Shown here: piece after piece, positions 18,466 to 24,592 of the stretch
Position numbering within the stretch: the first letter of the stretch is position 1
Layout of the letters: the number at the start of each line of letters is the position of its first letter
Source: Staphylococcus sp. IVB6240
GTDB taxonomy: Bacteria > Bacillota > Bacilli > Staphylococcales > Staphylococcaceae
Reading direction: 5' to 3'
NCBI RefSeq assembly: GCF_025558425.1
Contig: NZ_CP094718.1
Location: 806,001-870,000 of the forward strand
DNA length: 64,000 nucleotides
Position numbers and translations under genes: made by a program
Notes under the pieces: generated by a model
Seen by the model: the letters and a program-made list of their open reading frames with translations, nothing else
Database searches by the model: none
What the model was told of the DNA's origin: nothing

Positions 18466-19128
18466 ATGGATTATCTAGGTTTGGTAAGTAATGTTGCCGG
18501 AGTTTTAGGAGCTTGTTATGGTGTTTTCTCCTTTTTTTACTACAGAAAAATAAGGTTTTATATGTTTGTTTCTAAGATTTTTAAATTTGCTAAAACGACT
18601 GAAATAACATTAAGTTATCGGTATATTGGTGAAAGTGATATAAATTTTAAAGGTATAAAAGAACTTTTAAAAAAAGAAAACTATGTTGTTATGAATGCTA
18701 ATACTAATAACATCATCATAAATATGAATGATTTTATAATTCAATTTAAAAAAGATGACTTTCCTACCGATGAGTATGGAGAAAATTCATTTGTACGTAT
18801 GACTTTGACTAGAACTTATTATAAACAAGCCAAAAAGGCAATTGATGAGTTTATCAATATATGTGAGGACTTCAATAATCGCAATTTAAATAATGAAGGA
18901 ACCTATAATTTAAAGATAATCTACAACAATATTAAAAATCCATATTTGTCTGCTTCTACGCATAGAATTAAAGAAGAGAATGTAAAGAGTATGATTCTTC
19001 ATGTAGATACAGCGTTTTTAATCGATGACTTAAATGAAGAAGTGATTATTAATAAAAATAGTTTATCTTATACAAGTAAAAGTTCGAAAAATATATATAA
19101 AATTGCAAATGATTTTATGATTGTTTAA
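18466..19128 (+). CDS. Unknown membrane-anchored accessory protein of the prophage
   Basis: 220 residues from ATG 18466 after GGGAGGTGG. One N-terminal hydrophobic segment (about residues 5-27, LGLVSNVAGVLGACYGVFSFFYY) is followed by KIRFYMF and a soluble, lysine/asparagine-rich domain of about 185 residues, so the protein is likely anchored with its bulk in the cytoplasm. I recognise no family. It has its own promoter after the lysin terminator and is followed 13 bases later by a second unknown gene. This position, between lysis genes and attR, is where staphylococcal prophages carry genes expressed in the lysogen. A defence or superinfection-exclusion role is possible but is inference. Confidence 0.8.
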   Translation: MDYLGLVSNVAGVLGACYGVFSFFYYRKIRFYMFVSKIFKFAKTTEITLSYRYIGESDINFKGIKELLKKENYVVMNANTNNIIINMNDFIIQFKKDDFPTDEYGENSFVRMTLTRTYYKQAKKAIDEFINICEDFNNRNLNNEGTYNLKIIYNNIKNPYLSASTHRIKEENVKSMILHVDTAFLIDDLNEEVIINKNSLSYTSKSSKNIYKIANDFMIV

Positions 19129-19141
19129 GGAGAAGAGATAA

Positions 19142-19783
19142 ATGCAGTCAATATGGGTATTTGAGTCAGAAAACCACCAAGTAGAAATTAATAATATAAC
19201 AACAACTCGTTATGAAGTTTTAAATGATGTTGAAGAAGAATTGACAACAGAATTGTTTATCAATGAGGAGATTGGAGAGTATATTAGATGTAATTTAGTC
19301 GTTGACGAACCAAAATCTATACAAGTAAGAGCACTAGGTAAGAATTTGTCTAGTGTTATTGTAAGGAATAGATATGAAGCTTTTTATAGGTTATCCGATG
19401 GTAATCTAGTAGTATATGCTAACAAAATTGCTGCCCACATTATAAAAGATGTTTTTGATGAGCAATTTAATTTGAATTATAGCGCAAGAACAATTGATTT
19501 AGATGAAATAAAAAATAGATCTAATAACGTTAGAAAGGCACAGTTCAAAAATGTTACTATAGAAACTGTAACTGGTGGAATGTTAAATGGAGACCAGGTT
19601 CATAACACTGAAATTTATGGACTAATGGATAAATCAGGAGATCTTTCCACAGTTGCTGTTGTATATCCGTTTTTAGACAAAGAGATTAGTTTTAGTGTTT
19701 CTAGATACGGGAGTATAGTCCTTTATACAACTATTACATATGAAGAATGCTTGGAATTAATAAATGATTTGTTTGATTTGTAA
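19142..19783 (+). CDS. Unknown soluble protein, partner of the preceding gene
   Basis: 213 residues from ATG 19142 after AAGGAGAAG (19127-19135), 13 bases behind the membrane protein gene and probably co-transcribed. It is predicted soluble and beta-rich (starts MQSIWVFESENHQVE), acidic in the first half, with no catalytic motif that I recognise. A terminator follows at 19862. Both genes are low in GC, like the surrounding phage DNA. The function of the pair is unknown. Confidence 0.82.
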   Translation: MQSIWVFESENHQVEINNITTTRYEVLNDVEEELTTELFINEEIGEYIRCNLVVDEPKSIQVRALGKNLSSVIVRNRYEAFYRLSDGNLVVYANKIAAHIIKDVFDEQFNLNYSARTIDLDEIKNRSNNVRKAQFKNVTIETVTGGMLNGDQVHNTEIYGLMDKSGDLSTVAVVYPFLDKEISFSVSRYGSIVLYTTITYEECLELINDLFDL

Positions 19784-19861
19784 AATAAACGAAAGCATAT
19801 ACCACTAGTCAAATTAAAACAACGAGACACATCTGTGGAGTGCACTTGAGGTTAACCTTTC

Positions 19862-19890
19862 ACCGTACCTTAACTGGTGCGGTTATTTTT
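19862..19890 (+). terminator. Terminator after the two-gene accessory operon
   Basis: ACCGTACC and GGTGCGGT form an 8-bp stem with loop TTAACT, followed by TATTTTT. A palindrome AGGTTAACCT (19849-19858) lies just before it. Confidence 0.8.
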
Positions 19891-19924
19891 GTGCAGAAAA
19901 ATAGAGAAAAGTTGAGAAAAAGGG

Positions 19925-19953
19925 TTGAATATATTCCGTTTGGGTAGTATAAT
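19925..19953 (+). promoter_or_regulatory. Promoter of the toxin-like peptide mRNA
   Basis: TTGAAT (19925-19930), a 17-base spacer and TATAAT (19948-19953). Transcription should start near 19960, giving a 5' leader that begins with a hairpin GTAAGT/ACTTAC (19961-19981). Confidence 0.75.
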
Positions 19954-20009
19954 TATATATGTAAGTTAGTTAATGACTTACACACTTCAAGTGAAGGGAG
20001 GGTAAAACC

Positions 20010-20144
20010 TTGGTTTACTTGATAGAAAAAGCGCTAGAACAACCGGCATCGTTGTTGATACTAGTTCTTCCAGCGCTATTAAAACAACTTAGAATGTGGC
20101 ACCTAGGTTATCTGGGGACCAAACAAGATAACCAAGACAAGTAA
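20010..20144 (+). CDS. Toxin-like hydrophobic small peptide (candidate type I toxin)
   Basis: 44 residues from TTG 20010, seven bases after AAGGGAGGG (19994-20002), to TAA 20142-20144. The peptide has a hydrophobic core, PASLLILVLPALL, then a basic/aromatic stretch KQLRMWHLGYL and a polar tail ending in DNQDK. The ribosome binding site can pair with the 3' part of the same mRNA (19984-20002 with 20163-20181), and a convergent antisense promoter and terminator cover the gene. This is the plan of type I toxins such as BsrG, TxpA or SprG/PepA, although I do not recognise the peptide itself. Membrane toxicity is inferred. Confidence 0.65.
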   Translation: MVYLIEKALEQPASLLILVLPALLKQLRMWHLGYLGTKQDNQDK

Positions 20145-20172
20145 TCTAATGGAGCCTTTTGGCTCCTCCTAC
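20025..20172 (-). ncRNA. Candidate antisense antitoxin RNA
   Basis: From the antisense promoter to a minus-strand terminator: AGCGCT (20077-20072) and AGAAC pair with GTTCT and AGCGCT (20035-20030), followed by TTTTTC (20030-20025). The RNA of about 148 bases would be complementary to almost the whole toxin-like ORF and to the segment that pairs with its ribosome binding site. Internal hairpins GGAGCC/GGCTCC and GGTTATC/GATAACC are also present. Confidence 0.62.
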
Positions 20173-20178
20173 ACTTGA

Positions 20179-20207
20179 AGTATATAATAATTTATGGGGG
20201 TTTTCAA
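20179..20207 (-). promoter_or_regulatory. Antisense promoter facing the toxin-like gene
   Basis: On the minus strand TTGAAA (20207-20202) is followed by exactly 17 bases and TATACT (20184-20179). Start is expected near 20172, inside the 3' end of the toxin-like mRNA. Confidence 0.7.
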
Positions 20208-20209
20208 AC

Positions 20210-20326
20210 ATGACAGTACAAATGTATTTATCACTAGTTGTATTAAGCCTACCATTATTGTTGTTTGTTGGAAGGAAAACACACATTTACTTTTTAAAAA
20301 GAAAGAATGTGAGAAGAAATGACTGA
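20210..20326 (+). CDS. Small membrane peptide next to the HTH gene
   Basis: 38 residues from ATG 20210, after GGGGG (20196-20200), with a TTGGCT-N18-TATAAT promoter candidate at 20159-20188. The peptide has one hydrophobic segment (LSLVVLSLPLLLFVG) and a strongly basic tail (KRKNVRRND). Its last 8 bases overlap the HTH gene start at 20319, so the two should be co-translated. The antisense promoter for the upstream toxin-like gene lies in its leader, so the two units are interlocked. Function unknown; small membrane peptide with a DNA-binding partner suggests a regulatory or toxin-type pair. Confidence 0.55.
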   Translation: MTVQMYLSLVVLSLPLLLFVGRKTHIYFLKRKNVRRND

Positions 20327-20507
20327 GTTTAAATTAACGATTCAAAAATTACTAGATAGTAATGTATCAGGCTACCAAATTCATAAAGATACGGGTATAT
20401 CACAGGCACGCATATCAGATTTAAGAAGAGGCGTTAGACAACTTGGCGGTATATCTTTAGAAACTGCCGAAAAACTATACAACTACCAAAAGCAACTAGA
20501 AGAATAA
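20319..20507 (+). CDS. Small helix-turn-helix protein near attR
   Basis: 62 residues from ATG 20319, overlapping the peptide gene. The sequence SGYQIHKDTGISQARISDLRRG is a clear helix-turn-helix, with a second helical part ETAEKLYNYQKQL. Proteins of this type are common at the ends of staphylococcal phages and islands. It has no other domain, so it is probably a DNA-binding regulator of its own operon. Terminator follows at 20514. Confidence 0.88.
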   Translation: MTEFKLTIQKLLDSNVSGYQIHKDTGISQARISDLRRGVRQLGGISLETAEKLYNYQKQLEE

Positions 20508-20513
20508 TAACCA

Positions 20514-20541
20514 AACCCCACTCATTAATTTGGGTGGGGTT
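20514..20541 (+). terminator. Terminator at the end of the prophage
   Basis: AACCCCAC and GTGGGGTT form a perfect 8-bp stem around a 12-base loop. The downstream AATTATA is only weakly T-rich. Confidence 0.7.
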
Positions 20542-20557
20542 AATTATACAAGTTTGG

Positions 20558-20579
20558 GTCCCTAAAAAGTCCCTAAAAA
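20558..20579 (+). repeat. Two abutting 11-bp direct repeats near attR
   Basis: GTCCCTAAAAA occurs at 20558-20568 and again at 20569-20579 with no gap, about 100 bases inside the presumed attachment site. Tandem short repeats at this distance are typical of integrase arm-binding sites. Confidence 0.6.
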
Positions 20580-20617
20580 TTAGTGAGATATGGCATGTAA
20601 TTCTAAACAAAATAAAG

Positions 20618-20643
20618 AAGAACCCCGTGTTTACGGGATTCTT
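20618..20643 (-). terminator. Terminator behind tRNA-Arg
   Basis: An 11-bp stem with one mismatch (AAGAATCCCGT/ACGGGGTTCTT on the minus strand) around a 4-base loop, followed by CTTTATTTTG on the minus strand. Confidence 0.6.
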
Positions 20644-20669
20644 AAAATTAAAATGTCTTTAAATTTCTA

Positions 20670-20700
20670 TAAGTAACGTCCTGGGAGGGATTCGAACCCC
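20670..20700. other. Probable attR core at the tRNA-Arg 3' end
   Basis: The prophage ends against the 3' end of tRNA-Arg. Tyrosine integrases usually recombine within the 3' part of a tRNA gene and leave a duplicate of it at the other end. The copy (attL) would be outside the window, so the core borders are inferred. Confidence 0.45.
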
Positions 20701-20750
20701 CGACCGATGGCTTAGAAGGCCATTGCTCTATCCAGCTGAGCTACCAGGAC
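20677..20750 (-). tRNA. tRNA-Arg (anticodon UCU)
   Basis: On the minus strand a 74-base cloverleaf: acceptor GTCCTGG/CCAGGAC with discriminator G, D-arm AGCTCAGCTGGATAGAGC, anticodon stem ATGGC/GCCAT with loop CTTCTAA and anticodon TCT (complement of 20714-20716), T-arm with GGTTCGAATCC. CCA is not encoded. It reads AGA codons. Its 3' end faces the prophage. Confidence 0.96.
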
Positions 20751-20910
20751 TTTTTAACACAAAACTTATTATATCTAAGTCCATGCAATAAATCAACAGA
20801 TTACTCAATAAATTTCTTTCCATTTAACTCATATGCAGAAATTTTACAATTCATATATGGTGTTTAAATTAAACTGTTAATCAAAACATTATATAGAAAC
20901 TTGTATAAAT
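20751..20910. other. Intergenic spacer, no feature seen
   Basis: AT-rich DNA between tRNA-Arg and the terminator of the minus-strand PSM gene. I see no ORF with a ribosome binding site and no convincing hairpin. The tRNA promoter should be here. Confidence 0.4.
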
Positions 20911-20948
20911 ACAAAAAAATACTGAGACATCTGCAGTGTGTCTCAGTA
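20911..20948 (-). terminator. Terminator of the PSM-alpha-like gene
   Basis: TACTGAGACA and TGTCTCAGTA form a perfect 10-bp stem; on the minus strand a TTTTTTT run follows. It lies 13 bases beyond the stop of the small ORF. Confidence 0.88.
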
Positions 20949-20961
20949 TGATATCAATATC

Positions 20962-21033
20962 TTATTTTGCGAATGTGTCGACTAAACCTTTAATTAATTT
21001 TACAATACCTAGAATGATACTCGCCCAAGTCAT
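20962..21033 (-). CDS. PSM-alpha-like phenol-soluble modulin peptide
   Basis: 23 residues on the minus strand, ATG complementary to 21031-21033, with the ribosome binding site AAGAGGAGGT seven bases upstream and a strong terminator behind. The peptide MTWASIILGIVKLIKGLVDTF plus AK is an amphipathic helix without a signal peptide and with C-terminal lysine. Length, charge pattern and the (I/V)-K-x-(I/V)-K-x-L core resemble PSM-alpha and delta-toxin peptides, which are exported by the Pmt ABC system, lyse cells and support biofilm structuring. It is too short for usual gene callers. Neighbouring PSM-beta and AgrA-like boxes support the call. Confidence 0.82.
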   Translation of the reverse strand: MTWASIILGIVKLIKGLVDTFAK

Positions 21034-21114
21034 ATTAGCGACCTCCTCTTTGAATGATTTAATGATAGTTTAACGAACATCACTGTAGAGGAGTGAGATA
21101 ATGCGTAACTCATA

Positions 21115-21144
21115 ACTATGGTTTCGCAGCTGTCTTTTTTTCAA
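21115..21144 (-). promoter_or_regulatory. Likely promoter of the PSM-alpha-like gene
   Basis: On the minus strand TTGAAA (21144-21139), an 18-base spacer and CATAGT (21120-21115). An AgrA-like box lies about 10 bases upstream of the -35. Confidence 0.45.
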
Positions 21145-21151
21145 GAGTTAC

Positions 21152-21298
21152 TAACAGTTAGGCATGCCTATGTGTTGTAGAGAAATGAGTTCTGATATTA
21201 ATGCAGCAATATACTTATTGCAATTAACAGTTAGGCAACGTAACTGTTAAAATAACATTATCTTTTAACAGTTATGAATGAAATATAACGACTTAGGG
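21152..21298. promoter_or_regulatory. Cluster of AgrA-like binding boxes between the two PSM genes
   Basis: The 9-mer TAACAGTTA occurs at 21152-21160, 21225-21233 and 21266-21274, and inverted at 21241-21249. The second and the inverted copy form a perfect 10-bp inverted repeat TTAACAGTTA/TAACTGTTAA with a 7-base gap. The first two continue as ACAGTTAGGCA, as in the S. aureus agr P2 site. The last copy has a second half-site CGACTTAGG after 12 bases, the spacing of AgrA tandem sites. A TATAGT box (21329-21334) follows toward psm-beta. Confidence 0.7.
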
Positions 21299-21409
21299 AA
21301 TATCGGACCGATACGGTAAAAGATAAGCTATAGTGTAGTTAACAAAGCGAAGTCATCAATTACGATGACTTGGTTTTGAAATAGTCTTATTTAAGGAGTG
21401 TACATATTT

Positions 21410-21541
21410 ATGTCAGAATTTATTAATGCAATTAAAGATACGGTACAAGCAGGTTTAGATCAAGACTGGGTAACAATGGGAATAGGTATTGCTGATATTT
21501 TAGCACAAGGCATTGGTCTTATCTCTGGTTTCTTCGGCTAA
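21410..21541 (+). CDS. PSM-beta class phenol-soluble modulin
   Basis: 43 residues from ATG 21410 after AAGGAGTG (21392-21399). FINAIKDTVQAGLDQDW at the start, then an alternating Gly/Ile helix ending LISGFFG, is the PSM-beta pattern (S. aureus PSM-beta1 starts with a similar FNAIKDTVTAA). No signal peptide; export would be by Pmt. Only one beta copy is present here, whereas S. aureus has two in tandem. Control by AgrA is suggested by the boxes upstream. Confidence 0.9.
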   Translation: MSEFINAIKDTVQAGLDQDWVTMGIGIADILAQGIGLISGFFG

Positions 21542-21693
21542 GTTAAGTTATTGAGCTATTGTCGAAACAAATACTAAAGTAGTTGTATAAAGAAAAGCGT
21601 CAAATCGTATGATTAATAAGTGATTTAATCTATAAGTGCGATTTGTTGAATTTCAAGTTTTTTAGCAAGTTTCCTCTAAATGAACATAAAATG

Positions 21694-21737
21694 AAAGCTA
21701 GGAACACACCTTATGATGTGCTTCTAGCTTTTTTTCT
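21694..21737 (+). terminator. Terminator after PSM-beta
   Basis: AAAGCTAG and CTAGCTTT pair with an extended inner stem (CACA/TGTG), followed by TTTTTTT. It lies 152 bases behind the stop; the spacer 21542-21693 shows no ORF with a ribosome binding site. Confidence 0.8.
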
Positions 21738-21800
21738 GTCATTAATAAAAAAGATTGAGACATTATATAATTTGCGCTTTTGTCTCAATCTCTCTCGCTT

Positions 21801-22253
21801 TTATTTCTTATTTGGTGCCCATACGAGAATGTCATGCCCATCATCATTTTTAGCCTCTAAATCTTCAAATCCATTTTTTACAAAGAAGCCTTTTGATTCA
21901 AAACGTGCAATTGCTTTGATCGGATGGCCGAATGACTTCGCGAATTCTAGAAGATCAGAACCATATCCTTTCCTCCAATAAGGTTTTAGCACTTTAACTT
22001 TCCATATAACAAGATAGTCTTCGTAATCAGGGAAGTATGTTTCTTCCACTTCTCCTTTACGATAGAGTGCCATGCGCGCTACAAGTTTCTCACCGACAAA
22101 AATACCGTAAAAAGGTGAGTCAGAACTTGCATCAATCATTTCACCATGTAATTCATCTACTAAGTATAAATCTTTGTTTCCAAAATTTTCACGAAATGCC
22201 GCAAACAATTCTTCAGTTTTATAGTTAATATCCAGGTGCGTTACCTTTGCCAT
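21801..22253 (-). CDS. GNAT family N-acetyltransferase (YlbP-like)
   Basis: 150 residues on the minus strand; ATG at 22253 after AAGGGGGTC. The segment VARMALYRKGEVEETYF, then YLVIWKVKVLKPYWRKGYGSDLLEF with the acetyl-CoA loop WRKGYG, and FESKGFFVKNGFED are typical of GNAT folds. Genes of this kind stand beside bshC in other staphylococci. Substrate unknown. Divergent from bshC. Confidence 0.85.
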   Translation of the reverse strand: MAKVTHLDINYKTEELFAAFRENFGNKDLYLVDELHGEMIDASSDSPFYGIFVGEKLVARMALYRKGEVEETYFPDYEDYLVIWKVKVLKPYWRKGYGSDLLEFAKSFGHPIKAIARFESKGFFVKNGFEDLEAKNDDGHDILVWAPNKK

Positions 22254-22282
22254 TGGATGACCCCCTTTGTTGACTTTCTTCT

Positions 22283-22311
22283 ATTATAACGCAATTCTGA
22301 AAGTTATTGAA
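22283..22311 (-). promoter_or_regulatory. Promoter of the GNAT gene
   Basis: On the minus strand TTCAAT (22311-22306), 17 bases, TATAAT (22288-22283). Confidence 0.55.
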
Positions 22312-22324
22312 GTAAGCCGTAAAA

Positions 22325-22353
22325 TTGTCAGATAGACGTGTAACCCTTATACT
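22325..22353 (+). promoter_or_regulatory. Promoter of bshC
   Basis: TTGTCA (22325-22330), 17 bases, TATACT (22348-22353), 31 bases before the bshC start. Confidence 0.6.
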
Positions 22354-22384
22354 GGTAATGATTACAGTATAAGGAGATACAAGC

Positions 22385-23998
22385 ATGGATTGTTTAAATA
22401 TCACGATTAAAGAAAATGATTCATTTATTAAAGAATACACGAATCATAATGCGGACATCCTACAATTTTTTACATATGATCCCAATAAAGATGAAAGCTA
22501 CAAACAACGTATGGCATATAAAAGTAATGGGCGAGAGAAAGAAGTAGCTAATGTTGTACGTGAATACATGTCAGACTTAACACTGACACAGGCGCAATTA
22601 GAAAATATTGCTGCTTTATCTGAAGGTGCAAAAGTTGTTGTTGGGGGACAACAAGCTGGATTATTTACTGGGCCACTTTATACATTTCATAAAATTTTAT
22701 CAATTGTAACGAAGGCAGATGAATTATCTACAGAATATAAAGAACCTGTGGTACCGGTATTTTGGATTGCAGGGGAAGACCATGACTTTGATGAGGTGAA
22801 TCATACGTATGTGATGAATCAACGAATCGGTCAGTTGAAGAAAGTAAAATATCATACGATGACACCACCTGAAACAACCGTTTCTCGTTATGCTCCAGAT
22901 CGTGAGGCATTACATGATACACTTGTGCAATTTTTTGAATCGATGCCTGAAACAGTATATTCAAAGCAATTGTTTGATGAAATTGACCGCATGATACAAC
23001 AGTCAGAGTCATGGGTGGATGTTTTTAAACAAATGATCCAATTGTGCTTTGGTGAACGCGGTATTTTATTGATAGATGCACAAGATACTGCATTGAGAAA
23101 TTTAGAGATGCCTTTATTGAAAGAAATTATCCAGCGACATGAAGAAGTAGATCAAGCTTTTCGTAATGCTCAAAGCCAGACGACTGAAGCAGGCCTAACA
23201 GCAATGATTCAAACGGATACGAATGTCCATCTTTTTCTTCATGAAGAGGATCAACGTCAATTACTTTCATATGTAGATGGGGAATTTAAGTTAAGTAAGA
23301 GTGATAAAACTTATTCAAGAGAGGCATTGTTATCACTTGTAGATGAAGCACCTGAACGCTTTTCAAATAATGTTGTCACACGACCTCTAATGGAGGAATG
23401 GCTATTTAATACAGTTGCCTTTATAGGTGGACCAAGTGAAATTAAATACTGGGCAGAATTAAAAGGTGTGTTTGAATTATTTGATGTTCAAATGCCAATC
23501 GTTTTACCACGTATGAGAATGACTTATTTAACATCAAATACTGAAAAATTATTAAAGAAATATGATTTAACATTAGAAGAAGTGATGGAAACGGGCACAC
23601 AATCGGCACGAGACCGTTTTATTCGTGCGAATGCGTCAGAAGTAGTGCTTGAACAAATTGAAAAAATGCATGAAACGCAGCAAGCATTTTATGAAACAGT
23701 AACTGCAGAAATGTCTGATACAGAAGATAATAAAAATTTAGTGAAGAAAAACCAAGAGATTCAAATGTATCAATTGGAATACCTTAAGTCACGTTACTTA
23801 AATAATATTGCAAGAGAAAATGAAATTAGTATGCGTCATTTTGAAGTGTTAACACAAACACTTCATCCAATGGGTGGTTTACAAGAGCGTGTATGGAATC
23901 CATTACAAATTTTGAACGAAAATGGGTTAAATGTGTATGCATCTACCACTTTCCCTCCACTTCCTTACACTTTTGATCAAATCATTATCAAACTATAG
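22385..23998 (+). CDS. bshC: Bacillithiol synthase BshC (putative cysteine ligase)
   Basis: 537 residues from ATG 22385 after AAGGAGATA. The protein contains the BshC hallmarks VVGGQQAGLFTGPLYT, PVFWIAGEDHDFDEVNH and AFIGGPSEIKYWAEL, with a coiled coil before the C-terminal PLQILNENG and ending in the HMGG-like LHPMGGLQERVWNP. It joins cysteine to GlcN-malate to make bacillithiol, the main low-molecular-weight thiol. Position before mraZ is the standard one in staphylococci. Confidence 0.96.
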   Translation: MDCLNITIKENDSFIKEYTNHNADILQFFTYDPNKDESYKQRMAYKSNGREKEVANVVREYMSDLTLTQAQLENIAALSEGAKVVVGGQQAGLFTGPLYTFHKILSIVTKADELSTEYKEPVVPVFWIAGEDHDFDEVNHTYVMNQRIGQLKKVKYHTMTPPETTVSRYAPDREALHDTLVQFFESMPETVYSKQLFDEIDRMIQQSESWVDVFKQMIQLCFGERGILLIDAQDTALRNLEMPLLKEIIQRHEEVDQAFRNAQSQTTEAGLTAMIQTDTNVHLFLHEEDQRQLLSYVDGEFKLSKSDKTYSREALLSLVDEAPERFSNNVVTRPLMEEWLFNTVAFIGGPSEIKYWAELKGVFELFDVQMPIVLPRMRMTYLTSNTEKLLKKYDLTLEEVMETGTQSARDRFIRANASEVVLEQIEKMHETQQAFYETVTAEMSDTEDNKNLVKKNQEIQMYQLEYLKSRYLNNIARENEISMRHFEVLTQTLHPMGGLQERVWNPLQILNENGLNVYASTTFPPLPYTFDQIIIKL

Positions 23999-24013
23999 AT
24001 ATATCAACCTTTT

Positions 24014-24051
24014 GAGGGTGATTCGCTATATGCGTTTCACTCTCTTTTTTT
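24014..24051 (+). terminator. Terminator between bshC and mraZ
   Basis: GAGGGTGA and TCACTCTC pair around an inner CGC/GCG stem, followed by TTTTTTT. Confidence 0.85.
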
Positions 24052-24088
24052 GATTTTAAGATAAAATTTTATTAATTTTACAGAATTG

Positions 24089-24114
24089 GTGGAGGATAGT
24101 GGTGAGATGTGGTA
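24089..24114 (+). promoter_or_regulatory. MraZ operator repeats
   Basis: GTGGAG, GTGGTG and GTGGTA begin at 24089, 24099 and 24109, exactly 10 bases apart. Short direct repeats on one DNA face upstream of mraZ are the known architecture of MraZ autoregulation sites. Confidence 0.7.
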
Positions 24115-24142
24115 AATTATAAATAAGGTGAGGTGAGAAGAA

Positions 24143-24574
24143 ATGTTCATGGGCGAATACGAAAATAAGCTTGATGCAAAAGGGCGAATGATCGTTCCGT
24201 CTAAGTTTCGATATGACTTGAATGAACGTTTCATTATCACACGGGGCCTTGATAAATGTTTGTTTGGTTACACACTAGAAGAATGGCAAACGATAGAAGA
24301 CAAGATGAAAACCTTACCTATGACGAAACGTGATGCGCGTAAATTTATGCGCATGTTCTTTTCAGGAGCCATTGAAGTGGAGATAGACAAACAAGGAAGA
24401 ATTAATATTCCAGCAAAGTTACGAGAATATGCCAATCTTGATAAAGAATGTACCGTTATAGGTGTTTCTAATCGTATAGAGATTTGGGATCGTGCAACAT
24501 GGAATGATTTTTATGATGAATCCGAAGAGAATTTTGAAGAAATTGCTGAGGATTTAATAGATTTTGATTTTTAA
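24143..24574 (+). CDS. mraZ: Transcriptional regulator MraZ
   Basis: 143 residues from ATG 24143 after AGGTGAGG. Two SpoVT/AbrB-like half domains are visible: [20 protein letters not shown] (5-24) and [19 protein letters not shown] in the second half. MraZ forms a ring that binds direct repeats in its own promoter and represses the dcw operon. It is the first gene of the operon and is followed 18 bases later by rsmH. Confidence 0.97.
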   Translation: MFMGEYENKLDAKGRMIVPSKFRYDLNERFIITRGLDKCLFGYTLEEWQTIEDKMKTLPMTKRDARKFMRMFFSGAIEVEIDKQGRINIPAKLREYANLDKECTVIGVSNRIEIWDRATWNDFYDESEENFEEIAEDLIDFDF

Positions 24575-24592
24575 TATAACGGAGGTTATGGC

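Larger units (their letters stand above)
19984..20181 (+). repeat. Long-distance inverted repeat that can hide the ribosome binding site
   Basis: ACTTCAAGTG at 19984-19993 is the exact reverse complement of CACTTGAAGT at 20172-20181. Pairing extends inward so that AAGGGAGGG faces CTCCTCCT (20163-20170) with two mismatches and two G-U pairs. The mRNA ends would close on each other and cover the Shine-Dalgarno sequence. Confidence 0.7.
1..20676 (+). mobile_element. Prophage, right arm (tail, lysis and accessory genes to attR)
   Basis: All genes from base 1 to about 20507 run on the plus strand in the order typical of a siphovirus late region: major tail protein, tail chaperones, tape measure, Dit, tail-associated protein, holin, endolysin. 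An accessory zone follows and ends at the 3' end of a tRNA-Arg gene. Head genes, integrase and lysogeny genes must lie left of the window. The structural frames seen here are open, so the tail module could be functional. One lysis gene is truncated by a restriction-modification insertion. The exact right end is inferred from the tRNA position, not proven. Confidence 0.9.

Noticed and set aside
21643..21981. 112-codon ORF on the plus strand
   Set aside because: It crosses the psm-beta terminator and lies antisense to the GNAT gene, with no ribosome binding site.
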